DNA of 64,000 nucleotides from Polynucleobacter sp. AP-Melu-500A-A1. Its GTDB lineage: Bacteria > Pseudomonadota > Gammaproteobacteria > Burkholderiales > Burkholderiaceae. Each line of letters starts with the position of its first letter. Within the stretch, counting starts at the first letter, position 1. This document shows positions 1 through 10,232 of the stretch, in pieces. A program made the position numbers and the translations under genes. Under the pieces are notes generated by a model that was given only the letters and a program-made list of their open reading frames with translations, was not told the DNA's origin and made no database searches. Where the stretch lies: the NCBI RefSeq assembly GCF_018882125.1, contig NZ_JACVOZ010000003.1, positions 310,001-374,000 of the forward strand, written 5' to 3'.

Positions 1-716
1 TCATCTCCACCTAGAGCAGAATCTCCACCAGTAGAAAGCACTTCAAATACACCCTTACTCATACGGAGTATGGATATATCAAATGTTCCGCCACCAAGAT
101 CGTAGACCGCGTATACCCCTTCCGAGGCATTATCTAATCCATAAGCAATTGCGGCGGCAGTCGGCTCATTTAATAAACGCAGAACCTCAATACCAGCCAA
201 CTTAGCAGCATCTTTAGTCGCCTGACGTTGGGTGTCATCAAAATAAGCAGGTACAGTAATTACCGCTCCGACAATATCTTCGGCGACTGAATCTTCAGCT
301 AACTGACGCAGTCGCGCCAAGATTTCAGCTGAAACTTCAATGGGGCTTTTATCACCAGCAACCGTTTTAAGTTTGAGCATGCCTGGTTGATCAACAAAAT
401 CGTAAGGCGCACTTTCTATGTGCTCAACATCAACTAAACCTCGACCCATAAAGCGCTTCACTGAAACAATGGTGTTCTTTGGATCGAGCACAATGCTTTC
501 AAGCGCTTCAAAACCCGCTTGCGTTCGTCCATTGGGTAGATATCGAACTACCGATGGAAGCAATTCACGACCTTGAGCATCTGGCAGTACTTTAGGCAAG
601 GCATCGCGCACGATGGCGACTAATGAATTGGTGGTTCCCAAATCAATTCCGACTGCAATACGCCGTTGATGGGGCGCTAGCGACTTACCGGGTTCAGAGA
701 TTTGTAATAAGGCCAT
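1..716 (-). CDS. hscA: Fe-S cluster chaperone HscA, N-terminal part (runs off the window)
   Basis: This is the N-terminal ~238 residues of a specialised Hsp70 that, with HscB, drives Fe-S cluster transfer from the scaffold IscU. The start codon is the ATG read leftward from 716, preceded by a strong AGGAGG-type site. The actin-like ATPase phosphate motif GIDLGTTNS is at residues 23-31 and the second motif YDLGGGTFD near residue 208. The gene continues beyond the left edge, so the substrate-binding domain is not visible. HscA rather than DnaK is inferred from its position directly after hscB in the isc operon and from the short N-terminal extension before the ATPase motif. Confidence 0.95.
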   Translation of the reverse strand, partial: MALLQISEPGKSLAPHQRRIAVGIDLGTTNSLVAIVRDALPKVLPDAQGRELLPSVVRYLPNGRTQAGFEALESIVLDPKNTIVSVKRFMGRGLVDVEHIESAPYDFVDQPGMLKLKTVAGDKSPIEVSAEILARLRQLAEDSVAEDIVGAVITVPAYFDDTQRQATKDAAKLAGIEVLRLLNEPTAAAIAYGLDNASEGVYAVYDLGGGTFDISILRMSKGVFEVLSTGGDSALGGD

Positions 717-734
717 AGGAGGAAGAGTTTAAAG

Positions 735-1274
735 CTATACCAAGGCGGCAATAGCGTCATCAAGCTCAAGGGCGAACTTGTCTATAAAAAGTAAACCCCG
801 CAAGAGCTCAGCAGCCTGCTCAAAATTTTTGGCATGATCAATAGCTTGCGTAATCTCGAGCAGAGTAGCTTGTCTAGAAGACTCAACCTCTTCCATCATG
901 GACTCTAAAGCAGGCAAGTCTTCTGCCCGTTCATCTAAATTTTCGCGCCACTCCATCTGCTTCATTAAAAAAGCAGCCGGCATTGCGGTATTCGTTTCCA
1001 ATTTAGCATCAACGCCATGGAGCTGGCACAGATAAAGGCCACGCTGTACGGGATTTTTCAGTGTTTGATATGCGGAGTTAGCCAGGGTAGCCATCTGCAT
1101 TGCTAGACGCTGCTCGGTATCACTACCACGAGCATAGCGATCAGGATGTACTTCTTTTTGAATTGCTAGATAAGCCTGATCCAAAACAGGCAAGTCGATT
1201 TTGAATTGCTGATTTAAACCAAAAAACTGGAAGTAATTGTCAGACGCGGAAGGATTCGCCACAACCACACTCAT
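735..1274 (-). CDS. hscB: Fe-S cluster co-chaperone HscB (J-domain protein)
   Basis: HscB binds IscU and stimulates the HscA ATPase. The 179-residue protein has an N-terminal J-domain with the diagnostic HPD tripeptide at residues 43-45 (context KEVHPDRY) and a C-terminal helical region expected to bind IscU. Size fits the family (about 170-175). The chosen ATG overlaps the end of iscA by 35 bases; no later in-frame ATG precedes the conserved YFQFFGL segment, although GTG codons at residues 3 and 5 are possible alternatives. Translational coupling to iscA is likely. Stop-to-start spacing to hscA is 18 bases. Confidence 0.95.
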   Translation of the reverse strand: MSVVVANPSASDNYFQFFGLNQQFKIDLPVLDQAYLAIQKEVHPDRYARGSDTEQRLAMQMATLANSAYQTLKNPVQRGLYLCQLHGVDAKLETNTAMPAAFLMKQMEWRENLDERAEDLPALESMMEEVESSRQATLLEITQAIDHAKNFEQAAELLRGLLFIDKFALELDDAIAALV

Positions 1275-1563
1275 CTTTTACGTTTGGATTTTGAAACTTA
1301 AACCCTTCATTCAAACCCTCGCGCACGAAATCTAATTCCGTTCCATCCAGATAAGCCAAACTCTTAGGATCAACAAATACCTTAATGCCATGGGACTCAA
1401 ACATCGTATCTTCAGAAGCTGCTTCGTCCACATACTCCAGCTGATATGCCAAGCCCGAACAGCCAGTAGTGCGAACTCCCAAACGCAAGCCACATCCCTT
1501 ACCGCGCTTTTCTAAGTTACGGTTGATGTGTGCAGCTGCTTTATCGGTTAAGGTAATTGCCAT
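1240..1563 (-). CDS. iscA: A-type Fe-S carrier IscA
   Basis: A 107-residue A-type carrier that accepts Fe-S clusters or iron and passes them to target proteins. The three cluster-binding cysteines are visible: C35 in the TTGCSG motif and C99/C101 in the ECGCGES tail. An open frame extends further upstream, but the family start is [10 protein letters not shown] at 1563; the upstream extension would run into iscU and has no homologous character. It lies between iscU and hscB in the isc operon and overlaps hscB. Confidence 0.96.
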   Translation of the reverse strand: MAITLTDKAAAHINRNLEKRGKGCGLRLGVRTTGCSGLAYQLEYVDEAASEDTMFESHGIKVFVDPKSLAYLDGTELDFVREGLNEGFKFQNPNVKDECGCGESFRV

Positions 1564-1582
1564 AGTTTTATCTTTACTGCGT

Positions 1583-1969
1583 TTATTTCGCCGTATGCTT
1601 TTCTTTGTAATCTGCAACTGCAGCTTTAATAGCATCTTCAGCCAAAATTGAGCAATGAATTTTTACCGGTGGAAGCGCCAACTCTTCTGCAATCAAAGAA
1701 TTCTTAATCTCTAGCGCCTGGTCTAAAGTTTTACCCTTAACCCACTCTGTTACCAATGAAGAAGAAGCAATGGCTGATCCACAGCCATAAGTCTTGAACT
1801 TGGCATCTTCAATCACGCCTTGATCGTTTACACGAATTTGCAATTTCATAACGTCGCCACAAGCTGGGGCGCCAACCATGCCGGTACCGACACTTTCATC
1901 ACCCTTCTCAAATGAGCCTACGTTACGGGGATTTTCGTAGTGGTCAATGACCTTTTCGCTATATGCCAT
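1583..1969 (-). CDS. iscU: Fe-S cluster scaffold IscU
   Basis: A 128-residue scaffold on which IscS-derived sulfur and iron are assembled into [2Fe-2S] clusters. Cluster ligands C37 (PACGD, with D39), C63 (YGCGSA) and C106 (IHCSIL) are all present. The LPPVK loop, recognised by the HscA chaperone, is at residues 99-103, immediately before C106. Length and motifs are canonical, so the protein should be functional. A Shine-Dalgarno-like GAGGAAAT lies upstream of the ATG. It sits between iscS and iscA in one minus-strand operon. Confidence 0.98.
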   Translation of the reverse strand: MAYSEKVIDHYENPRNVGSFEKGDESVGTGMVGAPACGDVMKLQIRVNDQGVIEDAKFKTYGCGSAIASSSLVTEWVKGKTLDQALEIKNSLIAEELALPPVKIHCSILAEDAIKAAVADYKEKHTAK

Positions 1970-1997
1970 GGTATTTCCTCTTTAATACTTCAATTGT

Positions 1998-3257
1998 TTA
2001 GTGTGCTGCCCATTGAATCGTACTGATGTCAATTCCATCTTTATACATTTCCCATAAAGGCGATAACTCACGCAGCTTGGCAATCTTTTCCTTTACCAAC
2101 TTAATCGTGAAATCAACTTCTTCTTCAGTAGTAAAGCGTCCCAACGTAAATCGGATAGAACTATGTGCTAATTCATCATTACGTCCAAGTGCACGCAATA
2201 CATAAGAAGGCTCTAAAGAAGCGGAGGTACAAGCGGAGCCAGATGAGATCGCCAAATCTTTCAATGCCATCAACATGGACTCACCTTCAACATAGTTAAA
2301 GCTAATGTTGAGGTTGTGAGGCACCCGCTGATCCATGTCGCCATTGACATACACTTCTTCAATATCTTTTAAGCCATTGAGTAAGCGATCACGCAAGGCG
2401 CGAATCCGCTTATTTTCCTCAGCCATTTCGATGCGAGCAATACGGAAAGCTTCGCCCATACCGACAATTTGATGGACAGCTAGTGTTCCAGAGCGCATAC
2501 CACGCTCATGACCACCACCATGAATTTGCGCCTCAATCCGAATGCGAGGTTTACGACGCACAAACAAGGCTCCAATGCCTTTAGGTCCATACGTTTTATG
2601 AGCAGAAAAACTCATCAGATCCACTTTGATTTTTTCCAGATCAATCTCGACTTTGCCAGTTGCTTGGGCGGCATCCACATGAAGAATTACGCCGCGTGAA
2701 CGACATAAGTCGCCAATTTTAGGAATATCCTGAACAACACCAATTTCATTGTTGACATACATTACAGAAGTCAAGATAGTTCCAGGCTTCATCGCCGCTT
2801 CAAGCTGGGTGTAATCAATTAAGCCATTAGGTAGCACATCCAAATAGGTCACTTCAAAACCTTCGCGCTCGAGGTCACGACAAGTATCTAAAGTTGCTTT
2901 GTGCTCGGTCTTCACCGTAATAATGTGATTGCCACGATCTTTGTAGAAGTGGGCTGCCCCCTTAAGAGCCAAGTTAATACTCTCAGTAGCACCACTAGTA
3001 AAGACAATCTCTCTTGGATCAGCGTGAACCAATTGTGCAACTTCTGAACGCGCCCACTCAACCGCCTCTTCAGCAGCCCAGCCATAAGCATGGCTGCGGG
3101 AGGCGGCATTACCAAATTGCTCACGCAAGTAAGGCAACATTTTGTCAACCACGCGAGGATCAATCGGCGTTGTAGACGAATAATCCATGTACACCGGAAA
3201 GTGTTTAGGGCTAAACATAGGAACCGGTTGTTTTGGAAGGTCTTGTGGTGCGTTCAT
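1998..3257 (-). CDS. iscS: Cysteine desulfurase IscS
   Basis: A PLP-dependent class V aminotransferase-fold enzyme that removes sulfur from L-cysteine for Fe-S clusters and tRNA thiolation. At 419 residues it is about 15 longer than E. coli IscS because of an N-terminal proline-rich extension before the conserved [15 protein letters not shown] segment. The PLP lysine is in [12 protein letters not shown] (about residue 221) and the persulfide-carrying cysteine in [10 protein letters not shown] (about residue 343). The gene follows iscR by 30 bases and precedes iscU by 28, consistent with one transcript. Confidence 0.97.
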   Translation of the reverse strand: MNAPQDLPKQPVPMFSPKHFPVYMDYSSTTPIDPRVVDKMLPYLREQFGNAASRSHAYGWAAEEAVEWARSEVAQLVHADPREIVFTSGATESINLALKGAAHFYKDRGNHIITVKTEHKATLDTCRDLEREGFEVTYLDVLPNGLIDYTQLEAAMKPGTILTSVMYVNNEIGVVQDIPKIGDLCRSRGVILHVDAAQATGKVEIDLEKIKVDLMSFSAHKTYGPKGIGALFVRRKPRIRIEAQIHGGGHERGMRSGTLAVHQIVGMGEAFRIARIEMAEENKRIRALRDRLLNGLKDIEEVYVNGDMDQRVPHNLNISFNYVEGESMLMALKDLAISSGSACTSASLEPSYVLRALGRNDELAHSSIRFTLGRFTTEEEVDFTIKLVKEKIAKLRELSPLWEMYKDGIDISTIQWAAH

Positions 3258-3287
3258 GATTATCTTTTAGATTGAAGGTGCGGCGAA

Positions 3288-3857
3288 TTAGCTTTGCCGA
3301 GCCAGATTGAAAACAGAATTCACTAAAGGCGCCTTAGGGGCTTCCTCTTTCTTCGCTGCTAGTGCAGTAGCTGGCTTTGCAGCTTTCACACTTTCAACTT
3401 TCATTTTCTTTTGACGCATATCTTGAATGACGATACCGCGCCCTTCTTGTTGTAGCACTAGATCGTGCAAACTGACAGAACTCAGGTACTCAACCATTTT
3501 GGAATTGAGGTTGCTCCACAGATCATGTGTCATGCATCGACCATGACTATCTTCATCACTATGACAATTGCCTTTACCGCCACATTGGGTAGCGTCTAAA
3601 GGCTCATCCACGGCAACAATGATGTCTGCTACGCTGATCTGATTAGATGCACGTGCGAGGGTATATCCACCCCCTGGGCCACGAGTACTTTCCACGATAT
3701 TGAAACGGCGCAATTTGCCGAACAATTGCTCGAGGTAAGAAAGGGAAATTTTTTGTCTTTGGCTTATTCCAGCCAAAGTTACAGGACCATGCGTTTGACG
3801 CAGGGCTAAATCGATCATTGCGGTTACTGCAAAACGGCCTTTAGTTGTAAGTCTCAT
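3288..3857 (-). CDS. iscR: Fe-S cluster-sensing transcriptional regulator IscR (Rrf2 family)
   Basis: An Rrf2-family regulator expected to bind a [2Fe-2S] cluster and repress its own isc operon when clusters are plentiful. The N-terminal winged helix begins MRLTTKGRFAVTAMIDLA. Candidate ligands are C92, C98, C108 and H111. The first pair has the E. coli spacing, but four extra residues separate the second and third cysteines compared with E. coli (C92, C98, C104, H107). The C-terminal tail is alanine/lysine rich. As first gene of the operon it has an AAGGTGA ribosome-binding site and a type 1 IscR operator about 50 bases upstream. Confidence 0.95.
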   Translation of the reverse strand: MRLTTKGRFAVTAMIDLALRQTHGPVTLAGISQRQKISLSYLEQLFGKLRRFNIVESTRGPGGGYTLARASNQISVADIIVAVDEPLDATQCGGKGNCHSDEDSHGRCMTHDLWSNLNSKMVEYLSSVSLHDLVLQQEGRGIVIQDMRQKKMKVESVKAAKPATALAAKKEEAPKAPLVNSVFNLARQS

Positions 3858-3907
3858 ATGTCACCTTGGTAATGGATTGTTATGGACAGCTAACAGTCGG
3901 GCGGGTA

Positions 3908-3932
3908 ATACCCGACTATTCCACTCAAGTTT
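3908..3932 (-). promoter_or_regulatory. IscR type 1 operator upstream of iscR
   Basis: Read on the minus strand, this 25-base site has half-sites AAACTTGAGT and TAGTCGGGTAT separated by GGAA. It matches the E. coli type 1 IscR consensus (ATASYYGACT-RWWW-YAGTCRRSTAT) at nearly every position. It sits 51-75 bases upstream of the iscR start, where an autorepression site is expected. A GC-rich inverted repeat (GTCGGG ... CCCGAC) overlaps its iscR-proximal end. Binding is inferred. Confidence 0.75.
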
Positions 3933-3993
3933 AGCATATACCCCACCAATACGCTCGGGAATTATCCCAAATTTAGAAGGGGAATCCGAGAAT

Positions 3994-6150
3994 TTAGCCC
4001 AGGAAGTCTTGTGACCTAGCCCCAAATGCCATTTCTTTAACCTTAGTGAGACGATCCCGGGTGCTGGCAGCCTTTTCAAACTCCAAATTCTTGGCCTCAG
4101 CATTCATTTGCTTTTCTAAGCGCTTAATTTCGCCAGCTAAATCCTTCTCACTCATGTCCTCATAGCGAGCCCGCTCTTGCTCCACCTGCATCTCCTGACG
4201 CTTCTCCTTGACGTCATAGACACCATCGATGATGTCTTTAATCCGCTTTTGGACCCCCTTAGGCTCAATTCCATGCAATTTATTAAAAGCAACTTGCTTG
4301 GTACGCCGTCTTTCTGTCTCCCCCATCGCCCTTCGCATCGAGTCTGTGACCCTATCGGCATACAGAATGGCTTTGCCTCTTACGTTTCGTGCAGCCCGTC
4401 CGATGGTCTGAATTAAGCTGCGCTCCGAACGCAGAAAACCTTCTTTATCTGCATCCAAGATGGCGACTAGTGACACCTCAGGAATATCTAAGCCTTCACG
4501 CAGTAAGTTAATACCGACCAATACATCGAAGACACCTAAACGTAAGTCACGCAAAATCTCGACACGTTCAACGGTATCGATATCCGAATGCACATAGCGA
4601 ACTTTCACGCCATTGTCAGATAAATAATCAGTTAATTGCTCAGCCATTCTCTTGGTTAATACTGTCACTAAAACACGCTCACCAACTTTGACTCTGTCAT
4701 GGATCTGACCCAATAAATCATCGACTTGAGTGCTTGCTGGCAAAACTTCAATTTCTGGATCGACTAAACCAGTTGGCCTTGCTACTTGCTCAACGACTTG
4801 ACCTTGATGAGTCTTTTCATAATCAGCAGGTGTAGCAGACACAAAAATAGTTTGACGCATTTTGGTTTCAAATTCAGAGAATTTCAATGGTCGATTGTCC
4901 ATTGCTGATGGCAAGCGAAATCCAAACTCCACCAACGTATGTTTACGAGATTTATCACCGTTGTACATCGCGTTTAGCTGACCAATCAGGACATGACTTT
5001 CATCCAAGAACATCAAAGCATCGTTGGGTAAATAATCTACCAGGGTAGGCGGCGCCTCACCTGGGGCTGCACCCGAGAGGTGGCGTGAGTAATTCTCAAT
5101 CCCCTTACAAAAACCTAACTCGTTAAGCATCTCTAAGTCAAAACGGGTACGTTGCTCAAGGCGCTGCGCCTCAACCAATTTTCCGCCTTTGACAAACTCA
5201 TCTAGGCGAGTACGTAACTCTTCTTTAATCGTTTCAATGGCCTTCAAAACAGTTTCACGCGGAGTGACGTAATGCGAACTTGGGTAAACAGTAAAGCGTG
5301 GAATCTTTTGACGAATCTTCCCGGTGAGAGGATCAAAGAACTGTAAGCTCTCGACCACATCATCAAATAATTCAACACGCACTGCTAACTCATTATGTTC
5401 AGCTGGAAAAATATCAATGGTGTCGCCACGGACCCTAAATACGCCGCGCTTAAAATCCGTTTCATTACGGTCATACTGCATGGCGATAAGTCGCATCAAA
5501 ATATCGCGTTGACTCATCTTGTCACCGGGTCGAAGCGTCATCACCATACTGTGATAGTCGCCAGGATTACCAATACCGTAAATAGCGGACACAGTGGCTA
5601 CGATGATCACATCACGTCGCTCCAATAAACTCTTGGTTGCAGATAAACGCATCTGTTCAATATGCTCATTAATTGAAGAATCTTTTTCAATAAATAAGTC
5701 ACGCTGTGGAACATAAGCCTCAGGTTGGTAATAGTCGTAATAGCTGACGAAGTACTCAACGGCATTTTTGGGGAAAAATTCCCGAAATTCGCTATAAAGC
5801 TGGGCTGCCAAGGTCTTATTTGGAGCAAAAATAATGGCTGGGCGCCCTGTTCTAGCGATGACATTGGCCATCGTGAAGGTCTTTCCAGACCCAGTAACCC
5901 CCAGGAGTGTTTGAAAGGTCAATCCATCCTCAACTCCTTCAACTAAGGCTTCAATTGCCTGCGGCTGGTCTCCAGCTGGGGAAAATGGCTGATAAAGCAG
6001 GTAAGGGGAGTCTGGAAAACTGACAAATTTAGTGGGATCTAGGTCGTGGCTAGCTTCCCCCAGGGGATTGGCTTCGGGGCTTTTTTTGATTTCTTTTACT
6101 GCAGAATTTGAATCAGTTTTGGGTAACTTAGGGGGCATCTCGGCTATCAT
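3994..6150 (-). CDS. uvrB: UvrABC excinuclease subunit B
   Basis: UvrB is the damage-verifying helicase-like subunit of nucleotide excision repair; it is loaded by UvrA and recruits UvrC. Visible motifs are Walker [10 protein letters not shown], the DESH box ([10 protein letters not shown]), helicase motif VI (QTIGRAARN) and a C-terminal UVR domain ([18 protein letters not shown]) that contacts UvrC. At 718 residues it is about 45 longer than E. coli UvrB. The extra part is a low-complexity N-terminus before [22 protein letters not shown], so the true start may be a later ATG (MPPK, five codons in). I found no CTG-N10-CAG SOS box upstream. Confidence 0.96.
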   Translation of the reverse strand: MIAEMPPKLPKTDSNSAVKEIKKSPEANPLGEASHDLDPTKFVSFPDSPYLLYQPFSPAGDQPQAIEALVEGVEDGLTFQTLLGVTGSGKTFTMANVIARTGRPAIIFAPNKTLAAQLYSEFREFFPKNAVEYFVSYYDYYQPEAYVPQRDLFIEKDSSINEHIEQMRLSATKSLLERRDVIIVATVSAIYGIGNPGDYHSMVMTLRPGDKMSQRDILMRLIAMQYDRNETDFKRGVFRVRGDTIDIFPAEHNELAVRVELFDDVVESLQFFDPLTGKIRQKIPRFTVYPSSHYVTPRETVLKAIETIKEELRTRLDEFVKGGKLVEAQRLEQRTRFDLEMLNELGFCKGIENYSRHLSGAAPGEAPPTLVDYLPNDALMFLDESHVLIGQLNAMYNGDKSRKHTLVEFGFRLPSAMDNRPLKFSEFETKMRQTIFVSATPADYEKTHQGQVVEQVARPTGLVDPEIEVLPASTQVDDLLGQIHDRVKVGERVLVTVLTKRMAEQLTDYLSDNGVKVRYVHSDIDTVERVEILRDLRLGVFDVLVGINLLREGLDIPEVSLVAILDADKEGFLRSERSLIQTIGRAARNVRGKAILYADRVTDSMRRAMGETERRRTKQVAFNKLHGIEPKGVQKRIKDIIDGVYDVKEKRQEMQVEQERARYEDMSEKDLAGEIKRLEKQMNAEAKNLEFEKAASTRDRLTKVKEMAFGARSQDFLG

Positions 6151-6310
6151 TTCAACTATGAGTTTGCTTCACAGCGAATTTTGTACAAACAATGATTTTG
6201 CCGTTTTTATTTGAAAATAGTTGATTCTGGTCTCAAAACCAGGCAATTAAACCAATACAAGCTGAATTTAACGTCAATTACTAACTAAACAATCACATAA
6301 ACTCCTTCAC

Positions 6311-7513
6311 ATGACCCTGTTCGCCTCCGTTCAATTAGCCCCAAAAGATCCTATTTTTGGCCTCACAGAAGCCTATGTTGCTGACCAGCGGCCCGATAAA
6401 GTTAACCTAGGAGTTGGCGTGTATTACACGGATGAAGGCAAGGTGCCATTGTTAAAGGCTGTAATCAAAGCTGAAGGGACGCATGTTGCTAAGCAATCTC
6501 CACGTAGCTATGTTCCCATCGAAGGTCCAAATCCTTACAACAGTGCAGTTCAATCTTTATTGTTTGGTGAAGATTCTTCTTTAATCAAAGATGGTCGGGT
6601 AGTAACCGCTGAATGTCTTGGCGGTACTGGCGCATTGCGTGTTGGAGCAGACTTCATTAAGCGCCTCAATTTAAATGCACCCTGTGCAATCAGCAATCCT
6701 ACTTGGGAAAATCATCGGGGCATCTTTGAGTCTGCTGATTTTAAAGTAATTGACTATAACTACTTCGATGCCAAAACACGTGGCGTTGATTTCGATGGCA
6801 TGGTGAAATCTTTGGAATCTTTTCCAAAGAACACCACGGTCTTACTACATGCTTGCTGCCATAACCCCACTGGCGCCGATATGACTGAAGCTCAATGGGA
6901 ACAAATAATTTCAATCTGTAAAAATAAAGGCTTAATTCCTTTCTTAGACATCGCCTACCAAGGCTTTGCGGCTGGTATTGAGCAAGATGGAATTGCCGTT
7001 CGTCTGTTTGCAAAATCAGATTTGTCTTTCTTGGTATCTAGTTCATTTTCCAAATCATTTTCACTTTATGGTGAACGTGTAGGCGCCTTGTCAATCGTGA
7101 CACAAAGTAAAGAAGAATCGACGCGTGTGATGTCTCAACTAAAACGCGTCATTCGGACGAACTATTCCAACCCACCAACGCATGGTGGAGCGATTGTTGC
7201 AGCAGTTTTAAATTCACCTGAGTTACGTAAGCTTTGGGAAGATGAATTAGCAGAGATGCGTGATCGTATTAAAGCAATGCGTCATGGCTTAGTAGAAAAA
7301 CTTGCTGCTGCTGGAGTGAAACAAGATTTTTCATTTATCGAGCAGCAATGTGGAATGTTTTCTTACTCAGGCTTAACGCCTGAGCAAGTAGATCGCTTAC
7401 AGAAAGAAGATGGTATTTATGCCCTTTCAACTGGACGCATTTGTGTGGCGGCTCTCAATACCAAAAATATTGATAAAGTAGCCAAAGCAATCGCCCGCGT
7501 CTTAGCGCAATAA
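6311..7513 (+). CDS. Aromatic/aspartate aminotransferase (TyrB/AspC family)
   Basis: A class I PLP aminotransferase that moves amino groups between aromatic or acidic amino acids and 2-oxoglutarate. The 400-residue protein opens with the family signature FGLTEAYVADQRPDKVNLGVGVYY, and the PLP lysine lies in SSSFSKSFSLYGERVGA (about residue 247). HNPTGAD and a C-terminal arginine in STGRICVA fit substrate carboxylate binding. Whether aspartate or tyrosine/phenylalanine is preferred cannot be read from sequence. It is transcribed divergently from uvrB, with 160 bases between the start codons, and is followed after 28 bases by the PHA depolymerase gene. Confidence 0.9.
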   Translation: MTLFASVQLAPKDPIFGLTEAYVADQRPDKVNLGVGVYYTDEGKVPLLKAVIKAEGTHVAKQSPRSYVPIEGPNPYNSAVQSLLFGEDSSLIKDGRVVTAECLGGTGALRVGADFIKRLNLNAPCAISNPTWENHRGIFESADFKVIDYNYFDAKTRGVDFDGMVKSLESFPKNTTVLLHACCHNPTGADMTEAQWEQIISICKNKGLIPFLDIAYQGFAAGIEQDGIAVRLFAKSDLSFLVSSSFSKSFSLYGERVGALSIVTQSKEESTRVMSQLKRVIRTNYSNPPTHGGAIVAAVLNSPELRKLWEDELAEMRDRIKAMRHGLVEKLAAAGVKQDFSFIEQQCGMFSYSGLTPEQVDRLQKEDGIYALSTGRICVAALNTKNIDKVAKAIARVLAQ

Positions 7514-7541
7514 GCGGATACACTGAATTACCGGAGGTAGC

Positions 7542-8828
7542 ATGCTATATCAGTTACACGAGTTTCAAAAAGCCTTACTTCAACCAGTTAGCTCCTGGGC
7601 ACGCGCAGCTTCAGAAGCCTTTATTGATGCCTCTAACCCTGCCTCTAAGGTTCCAGGATCTGAGCGTTTAGCTGCCAGCTATGAACTTCTCCATCGCTTA
7701 GGTAAGCACTATAAGAAACCAGAATTTGGTATTCGCTCTGTTCAAGCACATGGTCATGAAGTTGCAATCCATGAAAGAACGGTCACTGCAAAACCCTTTT
7801 GTAATCTGGTTCGTTTCAAGCGCTTTTCTGATGATGTAGAAACTATCAAAAGTCTCAAAGAAGATCCTGTTGTATTAGTCGTCGCCCCGATGTCTGGCCA
7901 CCACGCCACTTTGTTGCGCGATACTGTGCGCACTCTTTTACAGGATCACAAGGTTTACATTACTGACTGGATCGATGCTCGCAATGTTCCAGTTGAAGAA
8001 GGTGAATTTGGTCTTGACGACTATGTTCACTATATTCAAGAATTTATCCGCACCATTGGCGCAAAAGATTTGCATGTCATTTCTGTTTGCCAGCCTACCG
8101 TTCCAACCTTGGGCGCTATTTCGCTGATGGCTTCAGCCGGTGAAGAAACGCCTGCCTCCATGATCATGATGGGCGGTCCGATTGATGCCCGTAAATCGCC
8201 TACCGCTGTGAATAACTTGGCCGAGCAAAAATCATTTGAGTGGTTTAAAAGTCATGTGATCTATAAGGTGCCGCCCACCTATCCAGGTGTCGGTCGCAAG
8301 GTATATCCTGGCTTTTTGCAGCATACTGGCTTTCTTGCCATGAATCCTCAAAACCATTTGCAATCACATTGGGACTTCTTCCAAAACCTCGTTCGTGGTG
8401 ATGAACAAGATACTGATGCGCACATTCGCTTCTATGACGAATACAACGCAGTATTAGATTTAGACGCGAAGTTCTACCTTGATACCATCAAGACCGTTTT
8501 CCAAGACTATGCTCTACCAAATGGCACTTGGACAGTAGCTGGTGAATTGGTTAAACCTCAAGACATTAAGAAGACTGCTCTATTAACTATTGAGGGTGAG
8601 CTTGACGATATCTCTGGTAGTGGTCAAACTCGCTCAGCACATGGTTTGTGTGCTGGCATTCCTAAGGAGATTAAAGATCACTACGAAGTATCCGGCGCAG
8701 GCCACTACGGAATCTTTGCTGGACGTCGTTGGCGTAATAAGGTTTACCCAAAGATTCAATCTTTCATTCGTGATCACCAAAGTGCTCATCATAAGACCAG
8801 AGCAAGACCTCCCAAATCAGAAGTCTAA
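7542..8828 (+). CDS. phaZ: Intracellular polyhydroxyalkanoate depolymerase (PhaZ type)
   Basis: A cytoplasmic enzyme that degrades native PHB/PHA granules for carbon and energy. It begins MLYQLHEFQKALLQPVSSWAR, the typical start of the PhaZ1 family. The nucleophile is the cysteine at residue 183 in SVCQPT, which replaces the usual lipase-box serine, as known for Ralstonia PhaZ1. A late histidine in SGAGHYGIFAGRRW completes the likely triad. There is no signal peptide, in keeping with intracellular action. A strong GGAGG site precedes the ATG and an intrinsic terminator follows. No PHA synthase lies in the window. Confidence 0.93.
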   Translation: MLYQLHEFQKALLQPVSSWARAASEAFIDASNPASKVPGSERLAASYELLHRLGKHYKKPEFGIRSVQAHGHEVAIHERTVTAKPFCNLVRFKRFSDDVETIKSLKEDPVVLVVAPMSGHHATLLRDTVRTLLQDHKVYITDWIDARNVPVEEGEFGLDDYVHYIQEFIRTIGAKDLHVISVCQPTVPTLGAISLMASAGEETPASMIMMGGPIDARKSPTAVNNLAEQKSFEWFKSHVIYKVPPTYPGVGRKVYPGFLQHTGFLAMNPQNHLQSHWDFFQNLVRGDEQDTDAHIRFYDEYNAVLDLDAKFYLDTIKTVFQDYALPNGTWTVAGELVKPQDIKKTALLTIEGELDDISGSGQTRSAHGLCAGIPKEIKDHYEVSGAGHYGIFAGRRWRNKVYPKIQSFIRDHQSAHHKTRARPPKSEV

Positions 8829-8844
8829 CTAAGCAACTAAAGAT

Positions 8845-8867
8845 GAGGACTGCGGTCCTCTTTTTTT
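8845..8867 (+). terminator. Rho-independent terminator after phaZ
   Basis: A 6-bp stem GAGGAC/GTCCTC closes a TGCG loop and is followed by seven T. It lies 17 bases after the phaZ stop codon and separates it from the ferredoxin-nth transcript. Confidence 0.9.
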
Positions 8868-8883
8868 ACATAATCACTCAGTA

Positions 8884-9576
8884 ATGAACATTCATCAGGC
8901 GGATAATCTCACCGATCGCTTAGAGGATGCCCTTCCTCAAACTCAATGCACTAAATGTGGATACCCAGATTGCCGCGGCTATGCAGAAGCCATGGCAAGT
9001 GGGGATGCATTACCCAATCGCTGCCCGCCAGGCGGCGTTGAGGGCATCAAACGACTTAGTAAAATTCTAGTACCGATTTACCCCCAAGATGCTTTTGCAT
9101 TAAACCCCACCATCAATCCTGAGTGCGGCCTTGAACGCGCCAGGCCCGTTGCCTTCATCGACCCCCAAAAGTGCATTGGTTGCACACTGTGTATTCAGGC
9201 ATGTCCTGTAGACGCTATTGTTGGCGCCTCAAAGCAAATGCATATTGTTTTAACGGAATGGTGTACAGGCTGTGATTTATGTATTCCTCCCTGTCCGGTA
9301 GATTGCATCAGCATGATTGATGTCACTGGCAGCAACACTGGCTGGGATGCCTGGACTAGCGATTTGGCCGATATCTCTCGTAAGCGCTACCATGATCGGG
9401 AACGTCGCCTTGATAGAGAAGAAAAAGATAACGATGCACGCTTAGCCAAAAAAGCAGCGGCAAAACTACTGGCTGTTAATGCTGAAGATGCAATGTCAGA
9501 GGATGCAAAAAAAGAACAAGAAAGAAAGCGAGCCATCATTACTGCTGCCATTGCAAGAGCACAAATAAAAAAATGA
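8884..9576 (+). CDS. rsxB: RnfB/RsxB-like Fe-S ferredoxin, soluble form
   Basis: A predicted electron carrier with three iron-sulfur regions. An N-terminal Fe-S motif (CTKCGYPDCRGYAEAM, then a further Cys in NRCPPGG) resembles the RnfB Fe-S domain. Two 4Fe-4S ferredoxin motifs follow (CIGCTLCIQACPVDAI and CTGCDLCIPPCPVDCI). The N-terminal membrane helix of true RnfB is absent, and no other rnf/rsx genes adjoin. The C-terminus is a highly charged, alanine/lysine-rich helix. It overlaps nth by 4 bases. The pairing suggests a link to the Fe-S endonuclease III, but that is inference. Confidence 0.85.
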   Translation: MNIHQADNLTDRLEDALPQTQCTKCGYPDCRGYAEAMASGDALPNRCPPGGVEGIKRLSKILVPIYPQDAFALNPTINPECGLERARPVAFIDPQKCIGCTLCIQACPVDAIVGASKQMHIVLTEWCTGCDLCIPPCPVDCISMIDVTGSNTGWDAWTSDLADISRKRYHDRERRLDREEKDNDARLAKKAAAKLLAVNAEDAMSEDAKKEQERKRAIITAAIARAQIKK

Positions 9577-10232
9577 TGAATTTAGAAAAGCGGCGGGCTT
9601 TCTTTGAGCAGCTCAAAGCCAACAATCCCCATCCAGAAACCGAGCTGGAATACAGCTCTCCTTTTGAGTTATTGATCGCTGTTTTACTCTCTGCGCAGGC
9701 AACAGATATCTCCGTTAATAAGGGTACTAAGAAACTTTTTAAGATTGCTAATACCCCACAAGCCTTTCTAGCGCTTGGCGAAGAAGGAGTACGTCCCTTT
9801 ATTCAGCATATCGGCTTATTTAATGCAAAAGGCAAGCATATACAAGAAACTTGTCACCTCTTGCTTGAGAAGCACGGTGGTGAAGTTCCGCAAACCCGAG
9901 AAGAGCTAGAAGCTTTACCAGGTGTTGGCCGAAAAACAGCGAATGTGATTTTAAATACTGCCTTTGGTCAACCTACTATTGCCGTAGACACTCATATCTT
10001 TCGGGTTTCGAATCGTACCGGTTTAGCTCCTGGCAAAGATGTTATCAAAGTTGAAGAGCAGTTACTCAAAAGGGTTCCTAAAGAATATCTACAAGATGCC
10101 CATCATTGGCTTATTCTCCATGGCAGATACACTTGCAAGGCTCGTGCCCCAGATTGTGCGCAATGTGTTGTTGAACCTCTCTGTGGCTTCAAACAAAAAA
10201 CTGGTAAAGGAAAAGTTCGTGGCCCTATTTAA
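9573..10232 (+). CDS. nth: Endonuclease III (base excision repair)
   Basis: A DNA glycosylase/AP lyase that removes oxidised pyrimidines. The 219-residue protein has the helix-hairpin-helix LPGVGRKTANVIL with the catalytic lysine, followed by the catalytic aspartate in VDTHIFRV. The C-terminal 4Fe-4S cluster ligands appear as C-x6-C-x2-C-x5-C (CKARAPDCAQCVVEPLC). The start is one of two adjacent ATG codons overlapping the rsxB stop, so translation is probably coupled. The downstream DUF1841 gene begins inside its last codons. Confidence 0.96.
   Translation: MMNLEKRRAFFEQLKANNPHPETELEYSSPFELLIAVLLSAQATDISVNKGTKKLFKIANTPQAFLALGEEGVRPFIQHIGLFNAKGKHIQETCHLLLEKHGGEVPQTREELEALPGVGRKTANVILNTAFGQPTIAVDTHIFRVSNRTGLAPGKDVIKVEEQLLKRVPKEYLQDAHHWLILHGRYTCKARAPDCAQCVVEPLCGFKQKTGKGKVRGPI

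Noticed and set aside
3861..4103. 80-codon frame between iscR and uvrB
   Set aside because: It is mostly a shadow of the uvrB 3' end and has no start signal; the part outside uvrB is the iscR operator region.
6151..6310. SOS box for uvrB
   Set aside because: I found no CTG-N10-CAG pattern in the divergent uvrB/aminotransferase region; only lexA shows one here.
10039..10218. Upstream extension of the DUF1841 frame
   Set aside because: It is a frame-shifted shadow of nth; the GTG at 10219 restores the family N-terminus and has a ribosome-binding site.
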